Shown in pieces: positions 22,102 to 34,022 of a stretch of 64,000 nucleotides of DNA. Source of the DNA: Agrostemma githago (lineage: Eukaryota; Streptophyta; Magnoliopsida; Caryophyllales; Caryophyllaceae); contig OY288259.1 of the NCBI GenBank assembly GCA_958450325.1, positions 22,872,734 through 22,936,733 on the forward strand, written 5' to 3'. The translations under genes were made by a program, and so were the position numbers. The notes under the pieces were generated by a model. That model was not told the origin of the DNA, ran no database searches, and was given only the letters and a program-made list of their open reading frames with translations. Position 1 is the stretch's first letter, and every line of letters starts with the position of its first letter.

Positions 22102-25100
22102 TGTTGGAGCAAGTGTCCTCCACAATAGTGCATTTATATATCAAATCTCATGGACGGAATATACTTGGGGTAAATAGTACATTGATACTCCATGTCAGTT
22201 GATTAACGTAAATCGATAAGGTTCAGCTGACTAGAGTTAGACGTTTGTGGACATGACGTAGGTCCACCCTGATGCGGCCACGCGCGGGTTTGGGTAGGCG
22301 AATGAATCTCGTGGTAAGATTGTTCTCGGGTTCGAAATTTAAGTCAAAGATGGAGTCGCCACCGAATTTTGTGGTTATTCGGAACCATTCGAGCCCACTC
22401 TATGTCGTCATGGGCTGTACACAAAGTACGGCCCACTTCGATTTCAGTGTTTATGGGGCTCGTCCCTTTGCATTACGATACCGATACCATCTACATCGGT
22501 ATCGTGTAAAGAATGACTCTCGTGCGCCAACGGTTTCGGACAATGGCGACCTCTACTAAGACATCGTTCGTGTTCATGTACGCGCGCTAGTAAAACGACT
22601 AAATGATATGCAAACAGCGTTTTCGGGCTAAACATGCGAATTATAGGTTAACTACGTCATTTAATGCATCTAATTATGGTCGAATTTATTTAGCATGCGA
22701 GGTTCATTTATAAAGCGATAAGCATCCAAGTAAACAAAACTCGTAAATAGGTTACAAATTACACGGGCGGAAATACAACCCGGCCAATACAAAAATTACA
22801 ACAATAAAATGGCGTAAACGGAAAATAAAAGAAGCGATAAATAAATAAATGACTCGAAACGGACCCGTATATAGTAAATACAAACTAGACCATAAGTTGT
22901 GCAATTGGACGAACTTTGATTAGATACACATTATATTGTGTACTAATCAAAGGACGGAGATTTGAGACCTAGGCGTGGTGCTAGCCCGATCCCGAATCTC
23001 GATGCCTTGTCCCGGCTTATCACCTCGAGGAATGGAGTCTAAATTAATCATGTGTCGGATACGACTAAAAATTCGTCGACACAGAATTAATAGTGCGAGA
23101 CCGTCGATCAAAGTCGTTTTAAGTGTAGTGACATGCATGGGTTTTGAAAAAGGAGATCACGTGATTGACTTTACACGTGTCGACTAAAAGTCGTAAAAAA
23201 AATGACGAGGCTCAAATGATGATCAAAGCGCTCAGATTTCTGGGCTACAGGACCCACTTGATCGAGTCATGGCATGGACTCGGTCGAGTGCATCCTCGAG
23301 GGTAGCTACTGCCCAGTTTTTGGGGTCCAACTCGATCGAGTGGCCCATGGCACTCGATCGAGTGGCACCTGTACGAGGTACAACTCGTGTTGTTTTTATG
23401 TTTGAAAATCGATAGTCGGCCGAGTTGAATGAAAATATTGCATTATTAAAATTCAACTCGGTTTTTCGGCGTCATGATTGTGTACTGTACAATTACGAGA
23501 CCGTCACCGGCATTTTATGAAAATGTATTATTATGGGTTTTGAAAATGTTTGATTAGTGACGAGATTGTAGTCCTCCGCGTCACGACATCGATACTAATC
23601 CTAACGGATTACGTGATGTCGGTTTTTGCCTCAAAGGATCTTGCACTAATCTTAGAAATGGGATCAAATGCGTTCAACTATGATCGATCACGATCACATC
23701 ATGCCCTTGAGTACATTGGGGCGGCGCTCCTCGAAAGGTTGCCACCTCCGTCGTTGCTCGTAAAGAGATTAGATGGACTTTAGGCGATTGTCATAGTCAA
23801 ACGTATTTGAAACCGAGATTTTAACGTTAATACGTATACGCGGTAAATAAATGTTAATTGTTAGAATGCGCAGAAATAAAAAGTTAGTAACGACATAAAA
23901 CTAAAATGTTAGAGTTAGCGTACTAGTATTATTATAATTATGATATAAAGTGCGATAATGTAAATAAAAAATGAAACAAGATAGTAAAGATCGAGATGGG
24001 GTTTAGGACACCCTCAACATACATGCTTAGTAAAGGCCTCGGAAATGGACTCGTAATAGCGGCGTGAACGCGGGAGTATCGAGGATGCGTGTGAGTTATG
24101 GTGTGTGTGTGTATCGGTTTTACGAGGGATGTAGACTCGGTTTTTTGTGTAGTATTGCTTACGGTTGCTAAAGGTTGAAATGTAGGGTTGATGTAGAGTG
24201 TTTAGGGTAGAAATGAAGGCTTTTTTGCATCAAGAGAATTCTGAAAATGCAAAGGGTTTGAGGGGGTATTTATAGAGTACATCCCTCGACCTAGAGTCAC
24301 TCGATCGAGTGGCCCTAGTGCACTCAATCAAGTACCCTTACAAACGGGTCTGATCCGGTTTTTGAGGCTCCACTCGACCGAGTGGGTCAATCCACTCGAT
24401 CGAGTGGATCAAGGGGATCGAGATAATTTAGGAAATAGTTGACTCTTTGATTTGTTTGAATTTTTGATTTGGGCGCCATTTTCTAGAAATGAACTTGGCT
24501 GATTTGCGTGACGGATTCGTCTTTGACCGGGTTTTGACCCGGTCGCCAAAAGACGGTTTTTATTTTTGGTGTCGGTTTTGGCCCAAATTAGTCTTATTTT
24601 GCTCGAAACGACCCACCGGGCCTGAATTTGAGGTTGGTTTTGAGAGATATGTACTCCGCTAAAAGTCCATGTCGGATATTATTGATTCCGAGCCCAAGTT
24701 CGAGTATACTAAGTCACGTTTGCGTCCGATCATCATCGGGTGTTTTGTTAGGAACTGCTATAGACACTAGCAGGCAAAATGCGGGTGTCTACAACGTTAT
24801 TGTCGTATGACGGCGGTGATCAACTGATCCCTTTCGGTCACACCTATAGGATTAGACCCAAATAAAAAACTAATTATTTGTATTTGATACAGTTAATTAG
24901 CTCCTTGCGTATATATTTGATATATGCTTGGTAATGAGAGTTATTTATTGGAGATAGAGATGTGAACTCAGTCCGATTAAGTTTATTAGTCTATTATACG
25001 ATAATTGACTGAATAAATTTTACGTCTTATTTTAATACGATTAAATAAGGCTTAATTTAGTATTTAAAAGTTAATTACTAAATTAGTTGAGGTGTTGTAT

Positions 25101-25950
25101 GCTTTTAGAGGTAGTGGTAATTAGCTATTAATATTTACAAGGAGTTGTAAATTTGGCTAAATGATTATTATTGTGGGACCAGTTATATATTGATATAATT
25201 GTAGTATACTACTTAAAGAGTTAAGAGTATATTATTTATTTGATGCGATCAATTATATAAGATAATTGATCATGTCACACATAAGCATTTGTAAGACAAA
25301 TGACAAAAATAAAATGGACCCATTTTATGCTCATGTACACGGCACACATAAGAAATTGTGCCTTGGTGATTGTTTTCTATGTGCATGCAAGCATGCCACA
25401 AACATAATCATTATACTCTATTACCTATGTAAGCATGCAATAAAAAGAGTGCAAGTGGCCTTCCCTTGCCTAGGGTGGCCGGCCAAAGGGTCATTAAAAG
25501 GGAATATTTGGTTCTCTTGTTGGTTGTTAGAGCCTCTTGCTTTGCATGCACTTGTATTATTTTCTCCAAAAACTCTCTTGCACTAATATTCCTTACTATT
25601 ACTATAGTAGTAATAATTATTATATTGGTATAGTTTTATCACTACTATTATCTAGTTAATAATAGTGGTGATTATTTGGGTTGAATCTTGGTGCAACTAG
25701 AAGGAGATCTTCTACTTTGAAGATTCAGGTTTTGGAGGATCATCCATTATATAATAAGCTAAAGAACAATAAGGAAAGGAGTTTTCTTATTGTGCCCTTA
25801 ATTTCCTCTTTGTTTATGTAAGGAAATTTTTTCTTGAATCTAGTTTTGTCATTTTTATCACATGCATGTAACTAGATCTTTATATATTATATTAACAAGT
25901 AATTTAGTAACTAACTAGAGGAGTCTAATTAGAGGGTTATGAACCCATCA
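22102..25950 (+). mobile_element. Copia 3' LTR, interrupted by a nested LTR
   Basis: It starts with TGTTGGAGCAAGTG right after the polypurine tract and ends with GAACCCATCA at 25950, giving matching ends TGTTGG/CCATCA. Removing the insert 22246-24793 and one copy of ACGTT leaves an LTR of about 1.3 kb. The right end abuts gypsy integrase coding sequence on the minus strand, so the copia element inserted into that gene. The corresponding left flank of the insertion is not visible in the window. Confidence 0.8.
22246..24793 (+). mobile_element. Solo LTR (family X) inside the copia LTR, 2.55 kb
   Basis: It begins TGTGGACATG and ends GTGTCTACA (short inverted ends TGTGGACA/TGTCTACA, TG...CA). 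It is flanked by the 5-bp duplication ACGTT at 22241-22245 and 24794-24798. Joining the flanks restores a smooth LTR sequence. No second terminal copy or coding region lies inside, which fits a solo LTR. Palindromic ACTCGATCGAGT-like motifs cluster near 23255-23375 and 24295-24410. A GAGTCGCCACC segment (complement GGTGGCGACTC) near 22350 resembles a tRNA primer-binding site, which is odd inside an LTR. It forms the right arm of the inverted repeat with 17265-18914. Confidence 0.75.
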
Positions 25951-26978
25951 GTTATGATATTTCTCCATATCACCTTTCTGACCGTCGGCTCCGTTATGTT
26001 AGGGACAGCCTCAGCCTCGATCCACTTAGTAAAATAATCGATCCCCACTATCAGAAATTTTCTGCCCCCAGTCGCTGTAGTGAATGGCCTTAGAATATTC
26101 ATTCCCCATTGGTCAAACGGTATTGGAGATAGAATTGGTCTGAGGTCTTGGGCAGGGGCAAGTATTGAAGGGTCAAAAAGTTGACACTTCTTGCACTTCT
26201 GGGTTAGGTCCCTGGCAGCAGTAAGCAGGGTCGGCCAGTAGTAGCCTGCCCTCAGGGCTTTGTGTGCCAGTGACCTTCCTCCTATGTGATGGCCGCAGAT
26301 TCCTGAGTGTATGTCGTCTTGTACATCTGCGGCCTGCCCTGCCCCCAGGCACTTGAGCAGAGGAGATGAGAATGATTTTGAAGACAGCTCTTCTCCTACC
26401 AGTATGAACCAGGCAGCCCTGGCCGACATTTTTCTCTTCTGGATTGGATCCTGTGGCAGGGTCCCATATTTTTTGAATTGGATGATTGGGGTCATCCAGT
26501 CTTCAGGCTCCGTTTCTTCAATGAAGTTGATTGACTGGAAGGGTGTGGTGGATTTCTCTTGAACTACATCCACCCATACCGACCTTCTTATGTCCTGCAG
26601 GCTGGAGCTACCCAGCTTCGACAGGGCGTCCGCCCGGTTGTTCTGGGACTGGGGAATTTGTTTGACTTTGTAAGATTTTAACCCGGATAACTCTTGCTTC
26701 ACCTTTTCCAGGTATGCGGCCATAGCCTGGTCTCAGGCCTCGTATTCTCCATTAATCTGATTGACAATGAGCTGGGAATTCGTCGCCAGGACAAGCCTCT
26801 CTGCCCCTGCAGCTTTAGCTAGATTAATGTCCGCCATTACGGCCTCGTATTAAGCCTCGTTATTTGACGCAGGGAAGGTAAACCTGAGCGCATGCTCAAA
26901 GTCTATCCCTTCATGGCTGGTCAGCACAATCCCTGCCCCCGCACCGTTGGCGGTAGAGGATCCGTCAGTGTATACTAC
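25951..26978 (-). pseudogene. Gypsy (Tat) second RNase H and truncated integrase
   Basis: The first part (about 26978-26600) resembles the extra archaeal-type RNase H (AAYLEKVKQELSGL, NNRADALSKL). It is followed by the integrase zinc finger (GICGHHIGGRSLAHKAL, CKKCQLF). The core motif expected as GMDILGPF is GMNILRPF, so the first catalytic Asp is Asn. Coding ends at RNIIT where the copia LTR begins at 25950; the last few residues of the open frame to 25929 come from that LTR. Confidence 0.8.
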
Positions 26979-28251
26979 CTATTCTCTGACGGGTGGATCA
27001 TCTTCTTCTGAATGAGAACATTCTGCCAGGAAGTCTGCCAAGGCATGTGCTTTGATGGCAGTCCTGGACTGGTATGATATTCCTAGCCCGCTTAGCCCTA
27101 TGGCCCATTTTAGCAGTCTCCCAGATTTCTCAAATTTCTCAAGGACCTTCTCCCGGGGCTGGTCAGTCAGTACCACGACATGGTGGGCGTCGAAGTAAGG
27201 CCTGAGTTTCCTGACAGCAATGACGACCGCATAGTCTGCTTTTTCGACCACCGGATAATTCTTTTCTGCTGCCCCCAGGGCATGACTCACAAAATAGATC
27301 GGCTGTTGGGAACCTGCTTCCTCCCTTAAGATTACCGCGCTTACTGTTGAGTTTGTTATGGCAATGGATGAGTCTCTCCCCAACGACTGGCCTTGCCAGG
27401 GTGAGCAGCTTCTTCAGGTGCTCTTTCAGCTGCTCGAAGGCTTCCTTCTATTCATTTTCCCATTTGAATTGCTTGTTTCCTTTCAATACTTTGAAGAAAG
27501 GTGTTGATTTGTCGGCTGACCTGGCAATGAACCGTGCCAGGGCAGCCATCTTGCCTGTTAGGCGCTGGATATCTCTTATCGTTCTTGGTTCCGGGAGGTC
27601 TAGGACGGCCTGAACTTTCTCGGGGTTCGCGTCAATCCCCCTGGCGCTGACCAGGAAACCCAGAAATTTTCCCGAGCGGACCCCGAAAGTGCATTTTTTG
27701 GGGTTTAGCTTCATCTGGTATGCGCGCAGGGAGGAGAAGGTCTCCTGCAAGTCTTTTCGGTGCTCTGCATCCCCCTTACTTTTTACAATTGCGTCGTCGA
27801 CGTAGGCCTCCATATTTCTACCTTTCTGATTCTAAAAAACCCTGTCGACCAGTCGCTGGTAAGTGGCGCCTGCATTCTTGAGCCCGAACGGCATCATCTT
27901 GTACATGTATGTACCAGAACTGGTGATGAAAGCACATTTCACCCTGTCAGGCTGCCAGATGTATACTTGGTGATAGCCTGAAAAGTCATCCAAGAGGCTA
28001 AGTCTGGTGTACCCGCTGGTGGCGTCTACCAGTTCATCGATCCTTGGGAGGGGGTAGCAGTCTTTAGGGCAAGCTTTATTAAGATTTTTGAAGTCTACAC
28101 ACATTCTCCATGCTCCTGAGGATTTTTTTACCATCACCACATTAGCAAACCACTCGGGGTAATCGCAACTTTCTATGAAATCGGCCTTCAAAAGTTTTTC
28201 GGTTTCTTATTTGATAGCCTGATCCTTTTCCACAGACATGTTCCTCTTCCT
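26979..28251 (-). pseudogene. Gypsy (Tat) reverse transcriptase and RNase H
   Basis: Segment 28191-27832 has MCVDFKNLNKACPKD, YPLPRIDELVDATSGY and KMMPFGLKNAGATYQRL. Segment 27813-27448 carries the catalytic block EAYVDDAIVKSK. Segment 27383-26979 has the RNase H region (HALGAAEKNYPVVEK, VVLTDQP, HALADFLAE). Reading switches frame between the second and third segments, and stops separate the pieces. It copied element RNA when intact. Confidence 0.85.
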
Positions 28252-29097
28252 CTACTTCACAGGGCGGGCTTCCGGACTTATGTTCAGCTTGTGAACAATA
28301 TGTGCCGGATAGACCCCCGACATTTCGTCTGCCGAGTAGGCGAATACATCCCTGTTGTCTCTCAGGACCTTGATCAATTCTTCAGGATAGGAATCTTCCA
28401 GGTCAGCCCCTATGAGGACCTGCCTTCTAGGCTCCAGGTCTACCAGCATGCTCTCTTCCCCAGGTTCGAGGTGGTCCGTTGCTTGCTGACCAGCTGGAAT
28501 CTCCCCTTCCCTGCTAGGGGAACTGTCTGCTTTACTTTTACCTTTTCGCTCTGTTTCATGGGTGCGTAGGGCCACAGAGTAGCACTGCCTGGCCGACTCC
28601 TGGTCATCGTGCACCTTTCCCTCCATGCCGAAATCCGTTACGTAGGCTATGGTCAGGGGTTTGATTGATATGGCAGCCTCAATTTCATCTAGGGTAGCCC
28701 TGCCTATCAGAGCATTATACGCATATTTTGCATCCACAACGACAAACGATGCCCTGATGTTCCTGGCTGAGGCTCCCTCTCCAAACGTCACTGGCAGGTC
28801 GATGATCCCCATCAGAAGTATGCCTGCTCCGCTGAATCTGTACAGTGAGCCAGGGGTAGGCTTGAGGTGCCTTTTCTCTAGATTCATTTTATCAAACGCG
28901 TCCTTGTACAGCAGGTTGGTGTAGGCTCTTGTATCCACCATACAACTCCTCAAAATATAATTGCTAATCACGAGAGACAATACCAGGGGGTCGCTATGAG
29001 GGTAGATTACCCGCCCTGCATCCTGTGGGGTGATGCTCAGGGTCAGGGCCCTCGAACTCCCTGCCTTCTCAGCATAGCATATCTGATTTCCTAGCAC
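28252..29097 (-). pseudogene. Gypsy (Tat) protease region
   Basis: The frame 29097-28252 encodes the retropepsin-like domain and the linker to reverse transcriptase. The active-site motif expected as DTGA is read here as MVDTRAYTNLLY, so the glycine is replaced by arginine. Downstream motifs YNALIGRATLDEIEA and MSGVYPAHIVHKLNI are typical of the lineage. Proteolytic activity is unlikely. Confidence 0.8.
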
Positions 29098-30985
29098 ACG
29101 GATTTGTCTTTTTTGGCCTCTTTTCTGGTCTGGCCCTCTGCGTCTTCTGACACCACATGAATTATCAGGCGGTTTTGCACTGAGCCTTCAGGCTTGTCCA
29201 CCTCCTCCTTGTGATTCTTATTCCTTGCTGCATAGGTACTCAACCCGCCATTCCTCTCATCCTTTAGATGGCGACATTCTTCGGTGGTATGCCCAATACA
29301 ATCATGGAATGTGCAAAACTTCTCTGGATCACCCTTTGGGCTGCGCGGCTTACTCGGGCGATTCCACTTGGCTGTTTCTTTCTCCAATTCAAAGATTTCG
29401 GCTCTTGATTTGTTAAGGGCCGTGTAGCTGCCAAACCTTGGCTGATAGGCCACACGCTCCTTTCTTTGGGTGTCGCCCTCCTCAGCTCTTTGTTTCCCTG
29501 CTTCACATCTGCTGCGCCCACCCTGCGATCCTCTCTGTGGCCTGGAAGGTCTTGTGGGGGTATCCGGCAGGCTGTGGAACTCCTCCTGCAGCATGAAGCC
29601 CTCGACAATTTTCCGAGCTTTGGCTAGAGTTTCTGGCTAAGCTCTAATCATTTGATTTTTCATCTCCCCTTGGAGTAATGAGTTGGTCAATCCATATGCT
29701 GCTGTGGGATCATCGATTTCTTTGACCTGTTGGAAGGATAGGTCGAACCTCTTCAAGTAGTCCCTAACAGTCTCACCCTTCTTCTGCCTGAGGGTCATTA
29801 GATCAAAACGGGTTAGACGGCGTCTCTTGTTCCCTGCATAATGATCCAAGAAAGCCTCGGATAGTTCTATAAAGTAATTGATCGACCCCTACGGTAGATC
29901 CCTGAACCACCCATGGGCCAAACCCACTAGGGTGGTAGGAAAAATCTTACACCAGACCGCATCGTCGGCATCGTACATCCCCATGTGACTTTCATACGCT
30001 GCCAGGTGCCTCCGGGTCAGTAGTTCCATCAAACTTCACAGAAGGCATTTTAATCTTAGGGATAGGATGCCCCTGGACTTCAGGGTGAAGTGGGGTCTTG
30101 GTAGGTCTGCCCACCATTTTCGACCTGCTTCTCACAGAGTGGTAAGCGTAGTCATCCCATTGGCCTGGGGTCGGTTTTCCAACACTGGGAGAGCGGTGTC
30201 TGGGCGCCCGTTTGCTCATGGCCTCATCCTCCCTTCCAGCAGGGGAGTGATGCCTGTGTCATTTTTTCTAGGGTTGTTCAAGGTTGTCGTATTAGCGGTG
30301 CCTTGAACCGAGTGGCCGTCCCTGGTTGAGCCTTGATTGGAGGCTTTGAGACAGTCCTGGAGCTGGCTGTGACTCTGCCACGGGCGTCAACCTGGAGAAG
30401 ACCCCACCCTGCTTTTCCCCATGACGATTCGAGGCTGGCTCCATGGGCCTCATCCGCTCTTGGAGATCCTGGGATAAGCCCCTTTTTTCGATGGTAGATG
30501 TGGACTTAGTGGTATGTATGGAGAATGCCTATTGTTGGGGCAGGCTGCTCTTGGATGCCGGCGGTGATGCGTCTCTGGGCCTGCACATACCCCTGAGCGG
30601 TCTTTTTTGCCTTCCTTTGGGCATTCCTGGCAGCGGTCCGCTTTGTGCCTCCAGCCCCTTCCACACTTTCGAAGTGAAGGTGCCTGGGAGTTGTGGCGAT
30701 CCTGCCCACCAGGTCTTCCGGAGTAAATTCTTGATTGAGCATGGTTGAAAAGACAGCTGCAGTTTGAGCGACCTGGGCAAGGGTGAGGTTCAAGCTGGGC
30801 CTCTGCTGACCCATCTGCCCGGCTACAACTGCAGTCCCTTTGTTGGGCGCCCCTTGGAGATTGGCCCTCCCTACCCCCGGGATCTTGGCGGTGGGCGTTA
30901 TCTCTGGTAGGGGCACGCCGTACAGGGGGATCACTGGTGGTACTGTCGGACCCGCCCCAGAACTGGCTTCATTAATTTCAGGCAT
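29091..30985 (-). pseudogene. Gypsy (Tat) gag remnant
   Basis: Gag begins near 30985 with MPEINEASSGAGP and runs through broken segments (30985-30506, 30219-29992, 29849-29637, 29594-29091) in different frames. Recognisable parts are the capsid segment LTRFDLMTLRQKKGETVRDYLKRF, here only as its fragments TLRQKKGETVRDYL and QQVKEID, and a zinc-knuckle-like CTFHDCIGHTTEECRHL near 29290. It packages element RNA in family members. Frame changes between segments make it non-functional. Confidence 0.75.
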
Positions 30986-31040
30986 GTTTTTTGGTTATGG
31001 TTGATTTTTGTGGGTAACTCGTGAGCACAACCGAATTCTT

Positions 31041-31057
31041 TCCCACAGACGGCGCCA
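31041..31057 (-). promoter_or_regulatory. Gypsy primer-binding site
   Basis: On the minus strand TGGCGCCGTCTGTGGGA lies three bases after the LTR end. It has the TGGCGCC start common in plant gypsy elements primed by a tRNA 3' end. The exact tRNA was not determined. Confidence 0.65.
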
Positions 31058-31060
31058 AAT

Positions 31061-31783
31061 TGTTCCGGTTACGGAAACAATAGACCCGACTTTGGACTCG
31101 CATCCTTTGATTATGATGCTACCTTGATGGTGATTGTATTATTCCCTTCGATCCCTCATTTCTCTTACTCAAATGGTTGGACCTTCCCGGCGAAGTCGGC
31201 CTGCTCCCTGCACACAAAACGCACAGGGCTCCGGAGGTGTCCGGGGGAACCCTCTCCGATGCCTAAGTTAGTCCGTGAATAGCCTTGAGAAACCTTACTC
31301 GTGAGGAGTAAGGTGGCGGTTTTTAGAGTGAGAGTCTAGAGAGAGAAAATCCAACCGTTTTCATGTGGGAAATGACAAAGTATTTATACATTCCCCCCAA
31401 GAGAAGGAAAGGAGAGAGGGAAAGAGGAGGAATGAGTGGACGGGAAGATGACATGTGGGCTCATTTTGTCCACCCATTCCCCTTTACCTTGGGCCTGGAC
31501 GGAAAGGGCACTGACTTTCCCCCCATGACCTTGCCAGAGACGTGAGTGCCATGAGGGCTGGCAGGCAAGGAGGAGGGCGACTGGCTTGGCCAGCACGCGG
31601 AACGACCCTGACAAGCGGGGAAGGAGTCTTCTTGGAGCTCGGAGCAGCTGAGGCCACTTTATGAAGGCTTCTCAGCAAGGCTTTGTTCAGATGGCCTGCA
31701 AAGCAGGCCTCTCTTCCTTTCCCGGGTCAGGCTATCCTGGGGCCCAAATGGCGGGCGACCCGCGGCAGTCTACCGACCCCCAT

Positions 31784-31785
<2 letters not shown>
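31061..31785 (-). mobile_element. Gypsy (Tat) 5' LTR
   Basis: On the plus strand it starts TGTTCCGGTTACGG just beside the PBS and ends CCCCATCA at the (TA)n tract, so it has TG...CA ends over about 725 bases. Its outer end coincides with a microsatellite, so the true border and target duplication cannot be seen. Confidence 0.65.

Positions 31786-31866
<81 letters not shown>
31786..31866. repeat. (TA)n microsatellite
   Basis: About 40 TA repeats between the gypsy LTR and element A. Apparent IYIYIY open frames here are artefacts. Confidence 0.95.
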
Positions 31867-31869
<3 letters not shown>

Positions 31870-32933
31870 TGAAGATCAAGTGAGTCCCTTTTTCTTTTTT
31901 GAGTCCATGAGTCCTATTCTTAGCCATCGATCTAAAGAGGATGAATGGTTGAGATTGCATGTAGTAATTAAGGTAGTAACTACTATATTTTGGAAATAAT
32001 ATGAGAAAATTCTCTCTCCTCCCTAAATTACTGCCAACTAATATCTTCTTCTCTCTCATCTCATACATTTTTTTCATTCAAACACCCGCCTAACACAAAA
32101 ACCCTTAACCTTCATCATCTCTCATCTCATTAAATTTTTTCGCTCAACTCAACTCAATCGCTCACCTTCAACTCGAGCAAGGTTATATTGAAGCAGTTTT
32201 CTAACTTTAGCAAACATAATGAACAAGGTGCGATCGCGATTGTTGGAAAACGTAGACAAGTATGCGGACGCTAGACAAAATATCATCGACGCTCCCAAGA
32301 GCAAGCCAACAAAGGGCCGAAAAAATAACGTGTTTACTGAATCATGTCATCTCTTTTCTAACTACGAATTAATGGTTTGTATTCTTTAGTTACCTGTCTA
32401 ATTACATTGGTATTTTGACTATCACCAATGCATTGAAGTTGTTAAACTCTGTTACACTGACTAGTTGTACCTGTTACTCTAATTTACTGCTGGTGTTACT
32501 ATGGGGATTACTGAAGTTAACCCAATTTTTTTTGGTCTCACAATCTGTGTGTTACAATCTGTGTGTTACTCTAAAATCTGTGTGTAAATGTTACGTTAAT
32601 GAACAATTTATGTTACTTTAGGTTATTAATGGTGTTTGTACAATGATATTGCAATCAATTCCTCTGACGCATTATATATTGTTTTTTGAAGAACAAATGT
32701 TGGTACTTTGTCAATGAATTGAACCAATCCAAGTTATCCCCAGTTACTTTGGCAATGATTTTGTCTAAACGGCGCTGTTGTCTTCAGTTACTTCAATGCA
32801 TTATTTCTGTTACTGTAACAGACGAATAGTGTTACTCTGACACACATGAGATGTTACTCTAAGCAAAAACACATGTATTAAATAAATATAGTGTTAAATG
32901 CATCGTAACACAGCGCTATGTGTAAAAAAAATT

Positions 32934-33939
32934 GGGTTATTTAACAAAAATAATATCAACTATAGGGCGTCTTCTCAAAATAATACCAATTTCAATAAAT
33001 TCGAGAATAATACGTATTATTGGAGTAGTTAAACTAGAGTAGTATAAGTGACTTTATATCCTGCTACATCAGGTCACCTAATTAATATTTAACCTGCTAC
33101 TTATCTCCCATCCTCCTTCTTAGACACGGATAACGGGTGAACTGTGTCGGGTCAGCTTCGGGTCAGGTCACTTTCGAGTTATAATAATCGGGTTGACTTC
33201 GGGTTGGGTCGGATAATTTCGGGTTCAGGTCATTCTCGGGTTTGCTGTTTTCAACCTTTTTAGGGATATCGACTAGTTTTCTATAATAATATTCGGGTCA
33301 ATTTTGGGTTAGCTCGGGTCAAAATAATGCTTCGGTTCAGGTGTCGGGTCGGTTTCAGTTTGGCTTATTCGGGCCGGGTCAGTTTTCTCAAGTCTACTCC
33401 TCCATACTCTTTTCCTTCATCCTCTCTCTCCATTACCCTTCATCCTTCTTCCGTTTTTTTCTATAAGTTTCGTTTAAAGTAACGTATTGATTTTGGTGTA
33501 GGATTGTGTTGTTAGTCAGATTTGGTGAGGTTGAAGGAAGAGGAAGACCGAAGACGTTAATGACGTTTAATGCCTCATATACTAAGTAAGTGAAAAAGAG
33601 TGAATAATTAAACAAATTAAAGGCGAAAAAGCAAGGTGAACGAGTTCTATCGTTAACTGGTCATCTATATTACTCTGATTTAACTATTCAAAACATATGT
33701 ATTATTCTCAGATTTATTAAAATTGGAATTATTTTCGGAAGACGCTCTATAGTTGATATTATTGCCGTTAAATAAAATTAAAGGTGAAAAAGGAAGGTGG
33801 AAGAGTTCTACAGGTAACTGGTCACCCATACTACTCTCGTTTAACTACTTCAATAATACGTATTATTCTCAGATTTATTAAAATTGATATTATTTTGGGA
33901 AGACGCCCAATAGTTGGTATTATTGTTGTTAAATAACCC
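32934..33939. mobile_element. MULE-type MITE nested in element A, 1006 bp, 9-bp duplication
   Basis: The terminal inverted repeats start GGGTTATTTAACAA on both strands and stay similar for about 120 bases (shared AATAATACGTATTATTG, GTAGTTAAAC). They are flanked by perfect 9-bp duplications AAAAAAATT at 32925-32933 and 33940-33948. A second, diverged copy of the right subterminal segment sits at about 33618-33776, in tandem with the terminal one at a step near 159. The GC-richer middle has many CGGGT words. There is no transposase. Confidence 0.9.
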
Positions 33940-34022
33940 AAAAAAATTCTACAAAATTAGTTTTTCGTGTAAACCAGAAAAAAAGAAAAAATTCTTATAA
34001 TAACAAAAAAACACGAGTATTC

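Larger units (their letters stand above)
25951..31785 (-). mobile_element. Ty3-gypsy element of the Tat lineage, 5' part, minus strand
   Basis: On the minus strand the order is LTR (31785-31061), PBS, gag, protease, reverse transcriptase, RNase H, a second archaeal-type RNase H and integrase. It is cut at 25950 by the copia LTR within the integrase core. The dual RNase H and the MDAYSGY/YVDD-like reverse transcriptase context are typical of Tat/Retand-type elements. Several frame changes and stops show that it is not autonomous. Confidence 0.85.

Noticed and set aside
22272..24810. Short open frames in the nested LTR
   Set aside because: GC-richer LTR sequence gives chance frames; none is shared by both LTR copies in frame or has a recognisable domain.
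31661..31883. Open frames made of IYIYIY repeats
   Set aside because: They are translations of the (TA)n microsatellite; the same artefact occurs near 37250-37450 and 41293-41575.
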